Shown here one piece after another: positions 33,857 through 46,769 of a stretch of DNA of 64,000 nt (position 1 is its first letter; the number at the start of each line of letters is the position of its first letter). Source of the stretch: Synechocystis sp. PCC 7338 (lineage in GTDB: Bacteria; Cyanobacteriota; Cyanobacteriia; Cyanobacteriales; Microcystaceae); assembly GCF_018282115.1 (NCBI RefSeq), contig NZ_CP054306.1:977488-1041487 (forward strand), given 5' to 3'. Position numbers and translations under genes: made by a program. The notes beneath the pieces are model-generated. The model worked only from the letters and a program-made list of their open reading frames with translations, did no database searches and had not been told where the DNA came from.

Positions 33857-33987
33857 AGGACGTTACACCCGTTAAATTTATCTTTTTAATTGTTCTGGAG
33901 CCTAAATGTGGATCCCTAAAATCAGGGGTGGGGAAAAGTCGAGCTTGGCCCAGACCCTTCCCCCCAACTCACCGACTTGGGCATTGA

Positions 33988-35559
<1,572 letters not shown>

Positions 35560-36117
35560 CTAGAGGGAGGCCCCGAGACTCAGACCAACCCGGCGGAGTT
35601 GACCCCGTAAACTGGAATCAAACACCTGGGAACCGACTTTGATGACAATGCCCCCCAGAATATCTCCATCGATCTTGGCTACCAATTCCACCGACTGGGC
35701 GCCGGTAAGTTGTTTAACTTTTTCCTTCACCTGATCCTTTTGGGCATCGGTGAGTTTGAGGGCGGAGGTCACTTCAGCTAACACCGTATTGGTGAACTGT
35801 CGCAACAGGACCAGGTATTGCTCGCAAATGGCTTCGAGGAAAATGATCCGGCGTTTGTCCACCACCAACATCAAGAAGTTGATCAGATAGCCATTGCCCC
35901 CTTCTCCCATCACAGAACGCAGCACAGATTTTTTATCTTCGTCCTTGACCACCGGGCTAGAAAGCATCGCCGATAGATCGGGGGAATCTTTGAGCAGGGT
36001 CAACAGGGAGCGCAAATCGTCCCCGAATACTCCGGTCAAATTTTGTTGTTGGGCCAATCCCATCAAAGCCTGGGCGTAGGGTTCGGAAATTTTACTGCTG
36101 TATAAGGAACCTTTCAT
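35560..36117 (-). CDS. atpD: ATP synthase delta subunit
   Basis: This 185-residue subunit joins the top of F1 to the peripheral stalk. It starts [25 protein letters not shown] and ends [31 protein letters not shown], the OSCP/delta signature at the C terminus. Its ATG shares one base with the atpF stop codon (TAATG), so the two are translationally coupled. It lies 60 bases upstream of atpA. Confidence 0.97.
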   Translation of the reverse strand: MKGSLYSSKISEPYAQALMGLAQQQNLTGVFGDDLRSLLTLLKDSPDLSAMLSSPVVKDEDKKSVLRSVMGEGGNGYLINFLMLVVDKRRIIFLEAICEQYLVLLRQFTNTVLAEVTSALKLTDAQKDQVKEKVKQLTGAQSVELVAKIDGDILGGIVIKVGSQVFDSSLRGQLRRVGLSLGASL

Positions 36118-36656
36118 TAACGACCTCCCAATTGGGCAATACTGCGTTCGATTAACCGGTCTTGGGTATCTTCATTCAGGCGATCGCGCAGGTTAGCTTC
36201 GGCCTTGGCCACTGCCTGTTCAGCGATGCGGCGCTTCAATTCCGCAATGACCCGGTCTTGCTCGGCCCCCACATCCTGGGCCGCTGTTTCTTGCATCCGG
36301 CGTAGATCCGTTTCCGTCTGGGCCGCAATTTCCTGTTTGGCCACCTCTGCCCTCTGACCTGCGTCCTGGACAATGCGGGCGGCTTCAGCCTTGGCCTGGG
36401 CCAATTTTTTCTCTTCCTCCGCTAAAATCTGGGCAGATTTACGTTGGCGAGTTTCAGCCTCTTCAATGGCATCGGCAATTTTTTGACGGCGATCGCCAAG
36501 GATTTTACCCAAGGTTTTCGGCGCATAGTAAATAATAATTCCCAGCAAAATGGCCAGGTTAAAGAGGTTGGCTTCCAGAAAATCTAAGTTGATTCCGAAC
36601 CCTCCTTCCCCCGCCGCATGGGCTTCGGCCGCTAGGATGAACAAGGTATTAAGCAT
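36117..36656 (-). CDS. atpF: ATP synthase b subunit
   Basis: This 179-residue protein is one of the two peripheral stalk arms. One membrane helix near the N terminus ([18 protein letters not shown]) is followed by a long charged coiled coil ([33 protein letters not shown] and onward). It pairs with b' (atpG) immediately upstream to form the heterodimeric stalk typical of phototrophs. It overlaps atpD by one base. Confidence 0.97.
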   Translation of the reverse strand: MLNTLFILAAEAHAAGEGGFGINLDFLEANLFNLAILLGIIIYYAPKTLGKILGDRRQKIADAIEEAETRQRKSAQILAEEEKKLAQAKAEAARIVQDAGQRAEVAKQEIAAQTETDLRRMQETAAQDVGAEQDRVIAELKRRIAEQAVAKAEANLRDRLNEDTQDRLIERSIAQLGGR

Positions 36657-36681
36657 AATGGCAACTAAGTCTATAGGGCAC

Positions 36682-37113
36682 TTATTTAATCAATTCAGGG
36701 CCTAACAATTTGTGCAAAATCTGATCACTCAGGGCCGCCACCTCCTGTTCCAAAGAACTCAGAGCCGACTGCCGTTGGGCCTCGATTTCCTGCGCCGCCG
36801 TTTCCTTTTGCCGTTGGGATTCCCGTTGGGCCTCAGCAATTTTTTCCGCCGCCAAACGCCTAGCTTCAGCTTGGGCATCAGCGATCACAGCCTGGGACTG
36901 CCGACGGGCATCGGTAATCTGTTGCTCATACTCCTGGGTAATCGCCTTGGCCTTGGCTAACCGCTCCCGGGCATCCTCTTCATTGGTGCGAATGTAATCA
37001 GCCCGTTCATCCAAAACCTTATTCATCGGCTTGTAGAAAATGGCATTGAGCAGGAACGCGAGAACCACGAACTGCAATGCCATCAGGGGCAGGGTGGCAT
37101 CAAAATCAAACAT
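36682..37113 (-). CDS. atpG: ATP synthase b' subunit
   Basis: This is a 143-residue paralogue of the b subunit. A membrane helix ([22 protein letters not shown]) is followed by the characteristic [26 protein letters not shown] and a long coiled coil rich in Gln and Ala. It lies 25 bases upstream of atpF. Confidence 0.97.
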   Translation of the reverse strand: MFDFDATLPLMALQFVVLAFLLNAIFYKPMNKVLDERADYIRTNEEDARERLAKAKAITQEYEQQITDARRQSQAVIADAQAEARRLAAEKIAEAQRESQRQKETAAQEIEAQRQSALSSLEQEVAALSDQILHKLLGPELIK

Positions 37114-37229
37114 TGTTTTACAAAAACTAGGTCAGGGATTAGCGGAATAATCCCCACAAACCCAACGAATAGCGGATTGGCGGGGTGAGGAGACGCGATC
37201 AACTCACGTCTCGGGCTACGAATCCGTCC

Positions 37230-37616
<387 letters not shown>

Positions 37617-37668
37617 TCAACCGCAAGGGGTTAAACCACCATGGCCGCAGATATCTTACACCGGAGGG

Positions 37669-38499
37669 CTAATGCTCCTCACCTTCAGACTCGATCGCCT
37701 CATGGATATAGGCTCCGGCTAAAGTGGCAAACACCAAGGCCTGGATCGCACTGGTGAATAAACCCAGTGCCATCAGAGGTAAAGGTACAAGTAAAGGCAC
37801 AAGCAGTACAAGCACTGCCACCACCAACTCGTCCGCAAGGATGTTACCAAATAAACGGAAGCTCAGGGAAAGGGGCTTAGTGAAGTCTTCTAAAATCTTG
37901 ATGGGTAAAAGAACGGGAATGGGTTGCACATAGTTGGCGAAATACCCCAACCCTTTCTTACTGAGACCTGCATAGAAGTAGGCCAAGGAGGTAAGCAACG
38001 CCAGGGCAACAGTTGTATTGATATCGTTGGTGGGGGCCGCCAATTCTGCTCCGTCGGGGATGTGAATTAGCTTCCAAGGTAATAGGGCCCCGGACCAGTT
38101 AGATACAAAAATAAACAGAAACAATGTGCCGATAAACGGTAGCCAAGGGCGGTATTCCTTTTCCCCCAGTTGGTTCCGCGCCAGATCCCGGAGGAACTCC
38201 AGCACATATTCCATGAGGTTTTGGATGCCGCTGGGAACCCGTTGCACATTTCGCGTAGCCGCGAGGGAAGCAATTACCAGCAATAAAATGACAAACCAAG
38301 AGGTTGCAAATGTTTGCCCGTGTAATTTGAGGTTCCCAATTTCCCAATACCACTGCTGACCCACTTCCAGGGCAGCTAGAGGAAACAAATTTAAAACACT
38401 CAAACCAGCTAACATTGTTATTCGGTGAGATTGACGGGGTAAAGAGGAAAGCTGTTGGCCCTCAACAAACCTTAGCAACCAAGAAGGGCTCCCTTGCAT
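37669..38499 (-). CDS. atpI: ATP synthase a subunit
   Basis: This 276-residue membrane subunit supplies the two proton half-channels next to the c ring. The essential Arg is in [23 protein letters not shown], followed by [31 protein letters not shown]. Five or six hydrophobic helices are evident. It lies between atp1 and atpH in the usual cyanobacterial order. Confidence 0.97.
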   Translation of the reverse strand: MQGSPSWLLRFVEGQQLSSLPRQSHRITMLAGLSVLNLFPLAALEVGQQWYWEIGNLKLHGQTFATSWFVILLLVIASLAATRNVQRVPSGIQNLMEYVLEFLRDLARNQLGEKEYRPWLPFIGTLFLFIFVSNWSGALLPWKLIHIPDGAELAAPTNDINTTVALALLTSLAYFYAGLSKKGLGYFANYVQPIPVLLPIKILEDFTKPLSLSFRLFGNILADELVVAVLVLLVPLLVPLPLMALGLFTSAIQALVFATLAGAYIHEAIESEGEEH

Positions 38500-38567
38500 A
38501 AACTAGGAGACACTACCCTGGGGCCAAGCCAGTCCATAGCCCAGACCTTTCTTCAACCTCTCATCAT

Positions 38568-39086
<519 letters not shown>

Positions 39087-39284
39087 CTAAGCCAGAAGCG
39101 ATCATATCACGCTGTCGCAACCGATTCTTAGTTTTTTGTTTTTTGTCTAGACCCCCAGCAAGGACGGCAATCCCCCTAGCGATCGCCAAAGAAAATTGCC
39201 AAGATCACCTAGGTGGCTGATTCTGATCATTATCCAAGGCCTACCAGTTGCCCCTATCCCGTCTAGCGTTTTTTCCCAGCGGCT

Positions 39285-40658
39285 ATGGTTCTTCCCCCCA
39301 ATTCTCCCCAGCCCGAGGTCAACGAAGCCAAAAATCCAGACGAAATTGACCAGGAAATTATTACCCATCCCAATCCCTCCCTAGCTCCGTCCGAACAATC
39401 AGAGCAAACTTGGCCAATCCATACCTGGTGGCAAGGTACTCGTCACCATCTCCAAAATCTCCTTCCCCTGGAATATTGGAAAAAAAAGCTTCTGGACCGC
39501 CTCTGGGTGGATGAAGCCGAAATTGCCGACATCTTGACCCAATTGCGCCGGGAATTACCCACCACGGAAGCCCTACTGATCGGTAAACCCCAATCCGGGA
39601 AAAGCTCCCTGGTGCGGGGATTAACCGGAGCTTCGGCTGAGATTGTGGGTCAAGGTTTCCAGCCCCATACCCAAAACACGGCCCGCTACGCCTATCCTTC
39701 CCCAGAACTTCCCCTATTAATTTTCACCGACACCGTTGGTTTGGGGGATTTGGGCCACGACACCCAATCTTTAATTGAAGAACTTAAAGCGGAACTGGCC
39801 GCCCCGGATGATGTTAATCCAGCGGCAAAAATTTTACTGCTCACTGTCAAAATTACCGATTTTGCCACCGATACCCTCCGGCAAATTATTGAGGATTTAA
39901 AAACTGCCTATCCGCAAATTCCCTGCCTGTTAGTAGTGACCTGTCTCCATGAAGTTTACCCCCACCCCAGCAATGACCATCCCCCCTATCCCCCCGAGCA
40001 ACCGGAAATAGAGCGGGCCTTTGCCGCCATTGCCAGCAATTTTGCCCCCTGGATTGACGGAGCGGTGATGGTGGATTTTACCAGGGAAGAAGATGGCTAT
40101 AACCCTGAGTTCTATGGTCTAACGACCCTGCGCGATCGCCTGGCGGAGAGATTACCTAAAGCGGAAGCCCAAACCCTCCATCAACTGTTGGATGGGGAAA
40201 CAGGTAAGCGACTGGGCAATATTTACCGGGATGTGGCCCGCCGGTATATTTTGGCCTTTTCTGTCATGGCGGCAACCCTGGCCGCAGTGCCCCTCCCCTT
40301 TGCGACCATGCCGGTGTTGACGGTGCTCCAAGTTTCCTTGGTGGGACTGCTGGGCAAACTGTATGGCCAAGTGTTAACCCCTTCTCAGGCAGGGGGAGTG
40401 GTCAGTGCCATTGCGGGGGGATTTTTGGCCCAGGCAGTGGGTCGAGAACTGATCAAATTTGTGCCGGGATTTGGTTCCGTGGTGGCGGCATCTTGGGCGG
40501 CGGCCTACACCTGGTCTTTGGGGGAAGGAGCCTGTGTCTATTTTGGGGATTTGATGGGAGGCAAGAAACCAGATCCACAAAAAATCCAAGCGGTGATGCG
40601 AAATGCTTTCCAAGAAGCCCAAAATCGGTTTAAAAATCCCCCTAGTGGCCATAATTAG
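39285..40658 (+). CDS. Membrane-associated GTPase with DUF697-like C-terminal region
   Basis: This 457-residue protein has a GTPase domain followed by a hydrophobic region. The P-loop is LIGKPQSGKSSLVRGLTG near residue 105, switch II is FTDTVGLGDLGHD, and VVTCLHE lies at the base-binding (G4) position, where NKxD would be usual and is absent. The C-terminal third has helices (RYILAFSVMAATLAAVPLPFATMPVLTVLQVSLVGLLG and GGVVSAIAGGFLAQAVG) like the DUF697 region of YcjF-type proteins. The first 60 residues are Pro/Glu-rich. It is divergent from the atp operon. The biological role of this cyanobacterial family is not known to me. Confidence 0.85.
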   Translation: MVLPPNSPQPEVNEAKNPDEIDQEIITHPNPSLAPSEQSEQTWPIHTWWQGTRHHLQNLLPLEYWKKKLLDRLWVDEAEIADILTQLRRELPTTEALLIGKPQSGKSSLVRGLTGASAEIVGQGFQPHTQNTARYAYPSPELPLLIFTDTVGLGDLGHDTQSLIEELKAELAAPDDVNPAAKILLLTVKITDFATDTLRQIIEDLKTAYPQIPCLLVVTCLHEVYPHPSNDHPPYPPEQPEIERAFAAIASNFAPWIDGAVMVDFTREEDGYNPEFYGLTTLRDRLAERLPKAEAQTLHQLLDGETGKRLGNIYRDVARRYILAFSVMAATLAAVPLPFATMPVLTVLQVSLVGLLGKLYGQVLTPSQAGGVVSAIAGGFLAQAVGRELIKFVPGFGSVVAASWAAAYTWSLGEGACVYFGDLMGGKKPDPQKIQAVMRNAFQEAQNRFKNPPSGHN

Positions 40659-40709
40659 GTTAGGTTCTCCCAAGGCCATGGCCACAAAAAATTGGAGTGA
40701 TCACCATCC

Positions 40710-42023
40710 ATGTTCAGATTGGTTCAGGGGCAAACCCCCCATACCCTGCACACGTTGGGAATGGCGGCGGCAGTTAATTGGTTTAAAAGTATTTGTCTGA
40801 TTTTGGCTGACAACCAGATTCAGTGCCGTGTTTGGGGTAAGTTTAGCGGGCAATCCTCCTGGCAAACGGCGATCACCGACTATAGTCAAACTGGGCTTTT
40901 GAAGCACTTATATTGGTGTCGTCCCGTGGATGAGCCGGGGCCGGTGGCAGGGTTGAGGTTGGACCTAAAAACAACCGTTAACCCATTGCTTTTGGAAGTT
41001 GATACCCATTGGCAGGGGGAAAATTTTTTCTGTTTTCTCAGCGCCGAAATTAACTTCTTAATTTTGCTGAATGAATCTCCGAAAAACCCTAAGGTGGTAA
41101 GTATTCTACAAAGCTTTTCTCCACGGGTGATTGAGCATTTTTTGAATCAATTAAAGCAGTTATTGGTGGTGGCAGACGACTTGCCAATGGATTTGTTCAC
41201 GCCGGAAAAGCTGGCCTCCAGCGCCGATTTGGATTTGGTTAACCAACTGGTGCAAGGGATGGGACCACCCTTCAAAAAAATTACGAGTAATGATAATAGG
41301 CAGCCAAATTATACGGAGATCGCCAACTCCTTTGTGGTTAATTTAATTCGGGAATTGGGTATTCCCCTCACCAATACCAAAACAGCACTGCAATTGTTGG
41401 AATCTTTTCAACAAAAAAAGGAAGCCCGTCAGCGATATTTAGACTTAATTAGACAAAACTGCGATCGCCAAACTGATTTGATCAATGGTTTGCAGGCGTT
41501 GTTGGAAATTGATAGCACTGCCCCCTCCCCGGAATCAGTATCAATTGCCGATTGCATTATGGGGGTAATCGGTATTTACCTGCCCATCGCTGCCGAAAAA
41601 TCAATTACCTTGAACTCCACTGCGGCGGAAAACTGTCCTCCAGTGGCCTGTTCTAGGGCAGATTTGCAAGCCATACTGCAGAAATTACTAGAAAATGCCC
41701 TACAATTCACTGAATCTGGGGGGAGGGTGCAAATTAAAGCCTATCACCAGGGATTTCAAGTGGAAATTGTGGTGAATGATAACGGTTGTGGCATTGCCAG
41801 AGCGGACATCCCCCATTTATTTGAATGTTTTTTCCGGGGACAAAATACTTCCTCGGAAACCCAGGGGGCGGGGTTAGGTTTAACCATTGTCCATCGCCTA
41901 GTGGAACGTTGGGGCGGCAAAATCACTGTCCACAGTCGCCCCGGACAGGGTAGTAATTTCCACATTTTTTTGCCAGCTATGGTGGATAATTCCCTCGGCC
42001 ACCGTTTTGTTGTCACCAACTAG
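40710..42023 (+). CDS. DICT-domain histidine-kinase-like protein lacking the phospho-acceptor His
   Basis: This 437-residue protein has an N-terminal sensory region of the DICT type, starting FRLVQGQTPHTLHTLGMAAAVNW. A dimerisation helix pair (FVVNLIRELGIPLTNTKTALQLLESFQQ) and a GHKL ATPase domain follow. The ATPase boxes are intact: LLENALQFTESGG (N), VVNDNGCGIARADI (G1), LFECFFRG (F) and GAGLGLTIVHRLVERWGGKI (G2). In the H-box the usual His is replaced by Arg (RELGIPLT instead of HELRTPLT), so autophosphorylation at that site is impossible. It starts 51 bases after the GTPase gene and may be cotranscribed. Confidence 0.82.
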   Translation: MFRLVQGQTPHTLHTLGMAAAVNWFKSICLILADNQIQCRVWGKFSGQSSWQTAITDYSQTGLLKHLYWCRPVDEPGPVAGLRLDLKTTVNPLLLEVDTHWQGENFFCFLSAEINFLILLNESPKNPKVVSILQSFSPRVIEHFLNQLKQLLVVADDLPMDLFTPEKLASSADLDLVNQLVQGMGPPFKKITSNDNRQPNYTEIANSFVVNLIRELGIPLTNTKTALQLLESFQQKKEARQRYLDLIRQNCDRQTDLINGLQALLEIDSTAPSPESVSIADCIMGVIGIYLPIAAEKSITLNSTAAENCPPVACSRADLQAILQKLLENALQFTESGGRVQIKAYHQGFQVEIVVNDNGCGIARADIPHLFECFFRGQNTSSETQGAGLGLTIVHRLVERWGGKITVHSRPGQGSNFHIFLPAMVDNSLGHRFVVTN

Positions 42024-42075
42024 GTTTTGCTCTCTGATGTCCTGATGATCTGTGGGTCTTGATCTGCCGTTGCCA

Positions 42076-43158
42076 ATGTTATTTAAATCCCGTCGTAATT
42101 TGATTATTCTGCTGGCGATCGCCGTGGTGACGGCGGGGGCATTACTGTGGACGGGAACCGGGCGGGCAGAGCATCTGCAAGGGTCTACCTATAGTACTAA
42201 TCCAGGGGGCTATGGGGCTTGGTGGCAATGGATGGAACAAAGGGGAAACCCCGTACAACGGTGGCGTAAACCAGGGGACGAACTCACCAATCTACCGACC
42301 CCGGTGACTTTACTAAGAATTGATCCCCGACCGATCACTAACATTGCTCCCTATGGGGATGGAGGCAACGTCACCCCCCAGGAGTGGGAGTGGGTAACCC
42401 GTGGTAATCGTTTGGTTTACCTAGGACGATGGGCCGAATTGACTGAAGCCCCCTTTAATCAAACCGTAGCTAGCGACCAGGGCCCAATACGGATTCAGGG
42501 CAGAAGGCGATCGCCTCAAAAGGAAGGGAAAATATTAGCGGACGAATACGGCACCTTAATTTGGCGGCAACAGCAAGGCAAGGGAGAAATTATCTGGGTG
42601 GTACCGCCCTTTTTGGCGGCCAATGCTTTCCAGGATGACCCAGGCAACTTTGCCCTGCTCCAATCTTTATTAACTGAAGGTAATAATCCCCTGTGGGTGG
42701 ATGAATATTTACACGGCTATAAGGACGCAGAAACCCTCCAGAAGGAAGGGGTGGAATCGGTGTGGGCCTATCTGCAAAACACTCCCCTAATGCTAATTTT
42801 TCTGCAATCCCTAGTGGCTGTGATCCTCTTAATCATTTTTGGGAACCGACGTTTTGGCCAGCCCCAAGCACCACCTAGCCTGACTAGCAACAATAACCAA
42901 GCCTATATCAACGCCCTGGCCCAGGTTTTGGAAAAAGGCGATCGGCCTCAATTTGTGGTGCAACAATTGCTCCAGGCGGAAAGTCCCTCCCTACAGAGGC
43001 GATTAGGCAACTTGTCCACGGCCAAAGAAAGTGAAGCTACTTCGGCCTTACTAACCAACCTTAGCCACCCAGACAAATTGCCCAAAAATGAGAGTGACTT
43101 ACGAGTATGGTTAAAACAATGGCAACAACTGCAAGCCCAACTGCCCCCCTCTAGCTAA
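42076..43158 (+). CDS. DUF4350 family membrane protein
   Basis: This 360-residue protein has an N-terminal membrane helix (RRNLIILLAIAVVTAGALLWTG), a periplasmic domain with YSTNPGGYGAWWQWMEQRG, and a second helix near residue 255 (TPLMLIFLQSLVAVILLIIFG). Both helices and the GGYGAWWQW motif fit DUF4350. In many bacteria such proteins are encoded beside MoxR ATPases and DUF58 proteins, and here a MoxR gene follows 187 bases downstream. ATG 42076 is chosen because the basic residues and helix follow at once. The function is unknown beyond that association. Confidence 0.8.
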   Translation: MLFKSRRNLIILLAIAVVTAGALLWTGTGRAEHLQGSTYSTNPGGYGAWWQWMEQRGNPVQRWRKPGDELTNLPTPVTLLRIDPRPITNIAPYGDGGNVTPQEWEWVTRGNRLVYLGRWAELTEAPFNQTVASDQGPIRIQGRRRSPQKEGKILADEYGTLIWRQQQGKGEIIWVVPPFLAANAFQDDPGNFALLQSLLTEGNNPLWVDEYLHGYKDAETLQKEGVESVWAYLQNTPLMLIFLQSLVAVILLIIFGNRRFGQPQAPPSLTSNNNQAYINALAQVLEKGDRPQFVVQQLLQAESPSLQRRLGNLSTAKESEATSALLTNLSHPDKLPKNESDLRVWLKQWQQLQAQLPPSS

Positions 43159-43345
43159 AACCCATTGGGCAATGGCCTCAAACCTAATGCGGTGGAGTGA
43201 CTGCCCATTATTGGGGCTGATTGAGTTAATGTTTTGCGTTTATTTTGGTGTTTTTAGGCTTTAATTTTAGGGCCTTTGCCAATCAAATCTGCTAAAACTG
43301 CCATTGTTATCAATTGCCCGATTTTACTCCCCTTGACCAAACCCT

Positions 43346-44290
43346 ATGACCCGTCCCCTGTTTAACGAACTCCGTGGCCATTTGGAAACATTTTTGGTGG
43401 GCCAACCCCATCTTATCCAAGAATTACTGGTGGCCTTGTTGGCTGGTGGCCATGTGATCATAGAAGGGGTGCCGGGTACGGGGAAAACTCTGTTGGTAAA
43501 ACTTTTGGCCCAATCGATCCAATCCCAATTTAGACGGGTACAACTGACTCCGGATATGTTGCCCTCCGACATGGTGGGGGTAAACGTATTCGATTTCAAC
43601 CAGCAGGCCTTCAGCCTTAAACAGGGTCCTGTGTTTACGGAAATTTTGCTAGCAGATGAAATTAACCGCACTCCCCCCAAAACCCAGTCCGCCCTGCTGG
43701 AAGCCATGGAAGAACGGCAAGTGACCCTCGATGGCCAGACCCATGCCCTACCTGCCCTATTCTGGGTAGTGGCCACCCAAAACCCCTTGGAGTTTGAAGG
43801 TACCTATCCCCTACCAGAAGCCCAACTAGACCGCTTTTTATTTAAGCTAGTGGTGGACTATCCTCCCCAGGCCGCAACTAAACAAATGTTGGTCAATTTC
43901 CAGCAGGGTTTCCATGCTCAACGGCAAGACTTGGAGGAGTTAACCGCCATTGCCAGCGTAGAAGAAATTTTGGCCAGCCGGCGATCGGTGGAGGATATTA
44001 CCGTGGATGAAAAACTGTTGGATTACCTCTTGGCCCTGGTGGAAAAAACCCGCCATCACCCCGATGTTTTAATTGGAGCTTCCCCGAGGGCCTGCCTCCG
44101 TTGGTTGCAAGCCGCGAAGGCCGATGCTTGGCTGAATGGGCAGGAATATTTACTGCCCGATAATCTCAAAACCGTTGCTCTGCCCCTATTACGCCATCGT
44201 TTAATCCTACGACCGGAAGCTCAGCTTGATGGCATTGGCATTGATGATGTGATCACTGCCATTGTGGAGCAAACCGCAGTCCCCCGTTGA
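43346..44290 (+). CDS. MoxR-type AAA+ ATPase
   Basis: This 314-residue AAA+ protein probably acts as a chaperone in assembly of protein complexes or insertion of metal cofactors. Walker A is GVPGTGKTLLVKLLA, and Walker B with the sensor region is EILLADEINRTPPKTQSALLEAMEERQVTLDG. Sensor 1 is VVATQNPLEFEGTYPLPEAQLDRF and the sensor 2 region is IGASPRACLRWLQAAKADAW. It pairs with the DUF4350 gene upstream, an arrangement common in MoxR operons. The usual DUF58 partner is not adjacent. Confidence 0.93.
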   Translation: MTRPLFNELRGHLETFLVGQPHLIQELLVALLAGGHVIIEGVPGTGKTLLVKLLAQSIQSQFRRVQLTPDMLPSDMVGVNVFDFNQQAFSLKQGPVFTEILLADEINRTPPKTQSALLEAMEERQVTLDGQTHALPALFWVVATQNPLEFEGTYPLPEAQLDRFLFKLVVDYPPQAATKQMLVNFQQGFHAQRQDLEELTAIASVEEILASRRSVEDITVDEKLLDYLLALVEKTRHHPDVLIGASPRACLRWLQAAKADAWLNGQEYLLPDNLKTVALPLLRHRLILRPEAQLDGIGIDDVITAIVEQTAVPR

Positions 44291-44485
44291 CCAAGAAAAA
44301 TGGGAAAGTTGCACAGCTAACCCCCTATCCGTTGACGAGAAAAGAAAAAATTTAGCCAAGACCCAATTGTTGCCATAGGGAATTTTTGCCCACAGTCTCC
44401 CCCGTTGTCGCTAAGATGGAAACTAAAGCCATTGAATTTACTTTTAATTTTCCTCTAACTTTTGCATAGGAGTTCAAGCCTAACC

Positions 44486-44842
44486 ATGAGCCAAGCCACT
44501 GCGACCCAAGCTAAGGGCATTCAACTTTCTGATGCGGCCCTCAAACACCTCCTAGCCTTGAAAGAACAACAGGGCAAAGACCTTTGTTTGCGGGTGGGGG
44601 TACGTCAAGGGGGCTGTTCTGGCATGTCCTATATGATGGATTTTGAGGAACCCAATCGAGCTACGGAACATGACGAAGTGTTCGACTATGAAGGTTTTCA
44701 GATTATCTGTGACCGGAAAAGTTTGCTATATCTCTATGGTTTGATGTTGGATTATAGTAACGCCCTCATTGGTGGTGGTTTCCAGTTTACTAATCCCAAT
44801 GCCAATCAAACCTGCGGTTGCGGTAAATCCTTCGGGGTTTAA
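44486..44842 (+). CDS. sufA: Iron-sulfur cluster A-type carrier SufA
   Basis: This 118-residue carrier holds and delivers iron-sulfur clusters. All three conserved Cys are present: one in [12 protein letters not shown] and two in [14 protein letters not shown] near the C terminus. The N-terminal half ([28 protein letters not shown]) is the A-type fold. ATG 44486 (MSQATATQ) gives the Synechocystis length, and a longer in-frame start is rejected. A clear intrinsic terminator follows. Confidence 0.95.
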   Translation: MSQATATQAKGIQLSDAALKHLLALKEQQGKDLCLRVGVRQGGCSGMSYMMDFEEPNRATEHDEVFDYEGFQIICDRKSLLYLYGLMLDYSNALIGGGFQFTNPNANQTCGCGKSFGV

Positions 44843-44904
44843 AATTTTTTCCTGATTTAGGTAATTAAATGTAGAAAAAATATACAACTGAAAATTTGCA
44901 ACTG

Positions 44905-44935
44905 GAGCGGGAAAGGTAAATCCTGCTCTTTTTTT
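44905..44935 (+). terminator. Intrinsic terminator of sufA
   Basis: GAGCGGGA pairs with TCCTGCTC (one G-U pair) around an 8-base loop and is followed by seven Ts at 44929-44935. It separates sufA from the convergent transporter gene. Confidence 0.85.
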
Positions 44936-44939
44936 CTAG

Positions 44940-45929
44940 CTATTTGAATGGCTTTTTCTCTGCACCGGGGGTAGCTTTCTCATAATTAAGCAAGGCAATG
45001 CTGAAAGTAACCAGACATACCCCTAGAATTTGAATATTGGTGAGGCTTTCTTGAATAGCTAATCCTGCCAGCACCACTGTTAAAGCGGGATTAGTTGCCC
45101 CAATAATGGCCGCTCGACTGGCACCGATTAAATGGATGCCCCAGTTGTTAAGCACATGGCCAGCCAAGGTGAATAAAGCCGACAACAGGGAGCCAATGGC
45201 AATGGCTAACCAGGGTAAATTACCTTCGTTGGGACGCCAAATGATTAAGCACAGTACGGAAAAAATCAAGGTGGTGGCAAAACTGATCCAGGTGAAGGGG
45301 ACTGGATGGAGTCTTTGAAAGCTCCTTTGGGCAAATACCGTATAGCCAGCATAAACAATGCCGGAAGCAATGCCAGTGCCAATGCCGATCGCCAATGTTT
45401 TTTGCTCCCCACCGTAGGCATAGGGAATGGTTAAAAATGTGCCTATTAACGTTAAACCAATCACCAGCCAACGCAATAAACTGGGTACATCGTTAAATAG
45501 CCGCCATGCCAATAGCGCTGTAAAGATCGGGTAGGTAAAAAATAGGGTGATGGCGATGCCAGTGGGAATGTAGCTAATGGAAACATAGAGCAAAACTAGG
45601 TAGAGAAACATTAAAAATCCGCAGCCCATAGCCTCCCAAACTATTGAGCGATGGGAAGGTTGTTTTAGTTGATTAATTTCTCGCCACGTATTGCCATAGA
45701 GGCGCTGGGAAATTAAGGCCATGAGCGGTACTACCCAAAGCATTCTTAACAATAGGAGGAGAAAAGAATGGCTCAGGGTAGGGGTCACAAAACCGCCCAC
45801 TTGCCAAATACCTAAAATATTTTGCTGGGAATATAGAATTCGGACAATGACGTTATGAAAACAAAAGAAAATAGCGGCAAGGAGGACAATCAATAGTCCT
45901 GTCAGATTAACATTAGATAAAATTCGCAT
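44940..45929 (-). CDS. EamA/DMT superfamily transporter
   Basis: This 329-residue membrane protein has about ten helices in two EamA repeats. The first repeat includes GFLMFLYLVLLYVSISYIPTGIAITLFFTYPIFTALLAWRLFND. The second includes LFTLAGHVLNNWGIHLIGASRAAIIGATNPALTVVLAGLAIQESLT. The conserved end-of-repeat pattern of drug/metabolite transporters is visible in both. The substrate cannot be told. It stands alone and converges with sufA. Confidence 0.88.
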   Translation of the reverse strand: MRILSNVNLTGLLIVLLAAIFFCFHNVIVRILYSQQNILGIWQVGGFVTPTLSHSFLLLLLRMLWVVPLMALISQRLYGNTWREINQLKQPSHRSIVWEAMGCGFLMFLYLVLLYVSISYIPTGIAITLFFTYPIFTALLAWRLFNDVPSLLRWLVIGLTLIGTFLTIPYAYGGEQKTLAIGIGTGIASGIVYAGYTVFAQRSFQRLHPVPFTWISFATTLIFSVLCLIIWRPNEGNLPWLAIAIGSLLSALFTLAGHVLNNWGIHLIGASRAAIIGATNPALTVVLAGLAIQESLTNIQILGVCLVTFSIALLNYEKATPGAEKKPFK

Positions 45930-45971
45930 AATTTTTGGTGCCGCTACTCTGAAATGGAACCACCACTGTCC

Positions 45972-46640
45972 CTAAAAATGGACTTGACCAAGGATATGGC
46001 GCAGGCGATCGTAGTCATCTTTGAGGAGCAAACTGAGGTGACGTCCAACAGTTACTAGCCAGGCCCGATCGCCTTGGCGAAGTAGATAAATTTCCCTTAG
46101 AGCAGCCGCAATCAGAGCATCAACGGGGGCATCGGTAATTTGTAAAAGAATACGTAGGAAATCGGGGGAATCAGTAAACTGCACCACTTCTTGGCGATCG
46201 CACTGGAACACCGCCTGGTGAATTTGGGGCGGGCGGGGCGGTAAATAGTGAAACACCCTACTGGGGATGGGACCCCGGCCATTGGGGGCGGACTCCTGGT
46301 TTTGGAAACCCACGATCGCCGCTTGAAATTCCGTGGTTAACATGGCAAAAATTTGGGGCTGTTGTTCCCGCAGTTCCCCCAGGGAAAGACCTAGGGCCCT
46401 GGCCCGGTGAATGGAGTCGATGGGCATGGTGGTGGCGTAACTAACCACCGCAAAAATGGTATTGCCCGAATCTTCATCTGTGGCTTTTACCCAACTACCA
46501 AAGGCCGGCATGATGGGAAAGGTTAATTCCTCCGGTTCCAAACATTGGGCTAAAAAGCCGGTGGTGCTAGTTTCAATTACCTCAGCAATATGGTGGGGAT
46601 GACGTTCATCAAGGCTAAATTGAACTGATAGCGATGGCAT
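45972..46640 (-). CDS. Cyanobacterial conserved protein with HAS-barrel-like N terminus
   Basis: This 222-residue soluble protein begins LSVQFSLDERHPHHIAEVIETSTTGFLAQC. The segment PAFGSWVKATDEDSGNTIFAVVSYATTMP resembles the HAS-barrel found at the front of HerA-type ATPases. The C-terminal half is helical (APVDALIAAALREIYLLRQGDRAWLVTVGRHLSLLLKDDYDRL). It has no ATPase motifs of its own. I know it only as a conserved cyanobacterial protein, and the barrel assignment is by pattern. It is 42 bases upstream of the transporter gene in the same orientation. Confidence 0.65.
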   Translation of the reverse strand: MPSLSVQFSLDERHPHHIAEVIETSTTGFLAQCLEPEELTFPIMPAFGSWVKATDEDSGNTIFAVVSYATTMPIDSIHRARALGLSLGELREQQPQIFAMLTTEFQAAIVGFQNQESAPNGRGPIPSRVFHYLPPRPPQIHQAVFQCDRQEVVQFTDSPDFLRILLQITDAPVDALIAAALREIYLLRQGDRAWLVTVGRHLSLLLKDDYDRLRHILGQVHF

Positions 46641-46769
46641 AAAACTGACAAAATTAAGGGAAAATTAATGGGTTGTTATAGTGTTAATTTAAAATTTATT
46701 AACCCTCTACCAAAGCTGATTTGAATTTAATTATATTAAGCTCAAGTCACAATTTAATTAAAAAAACAA

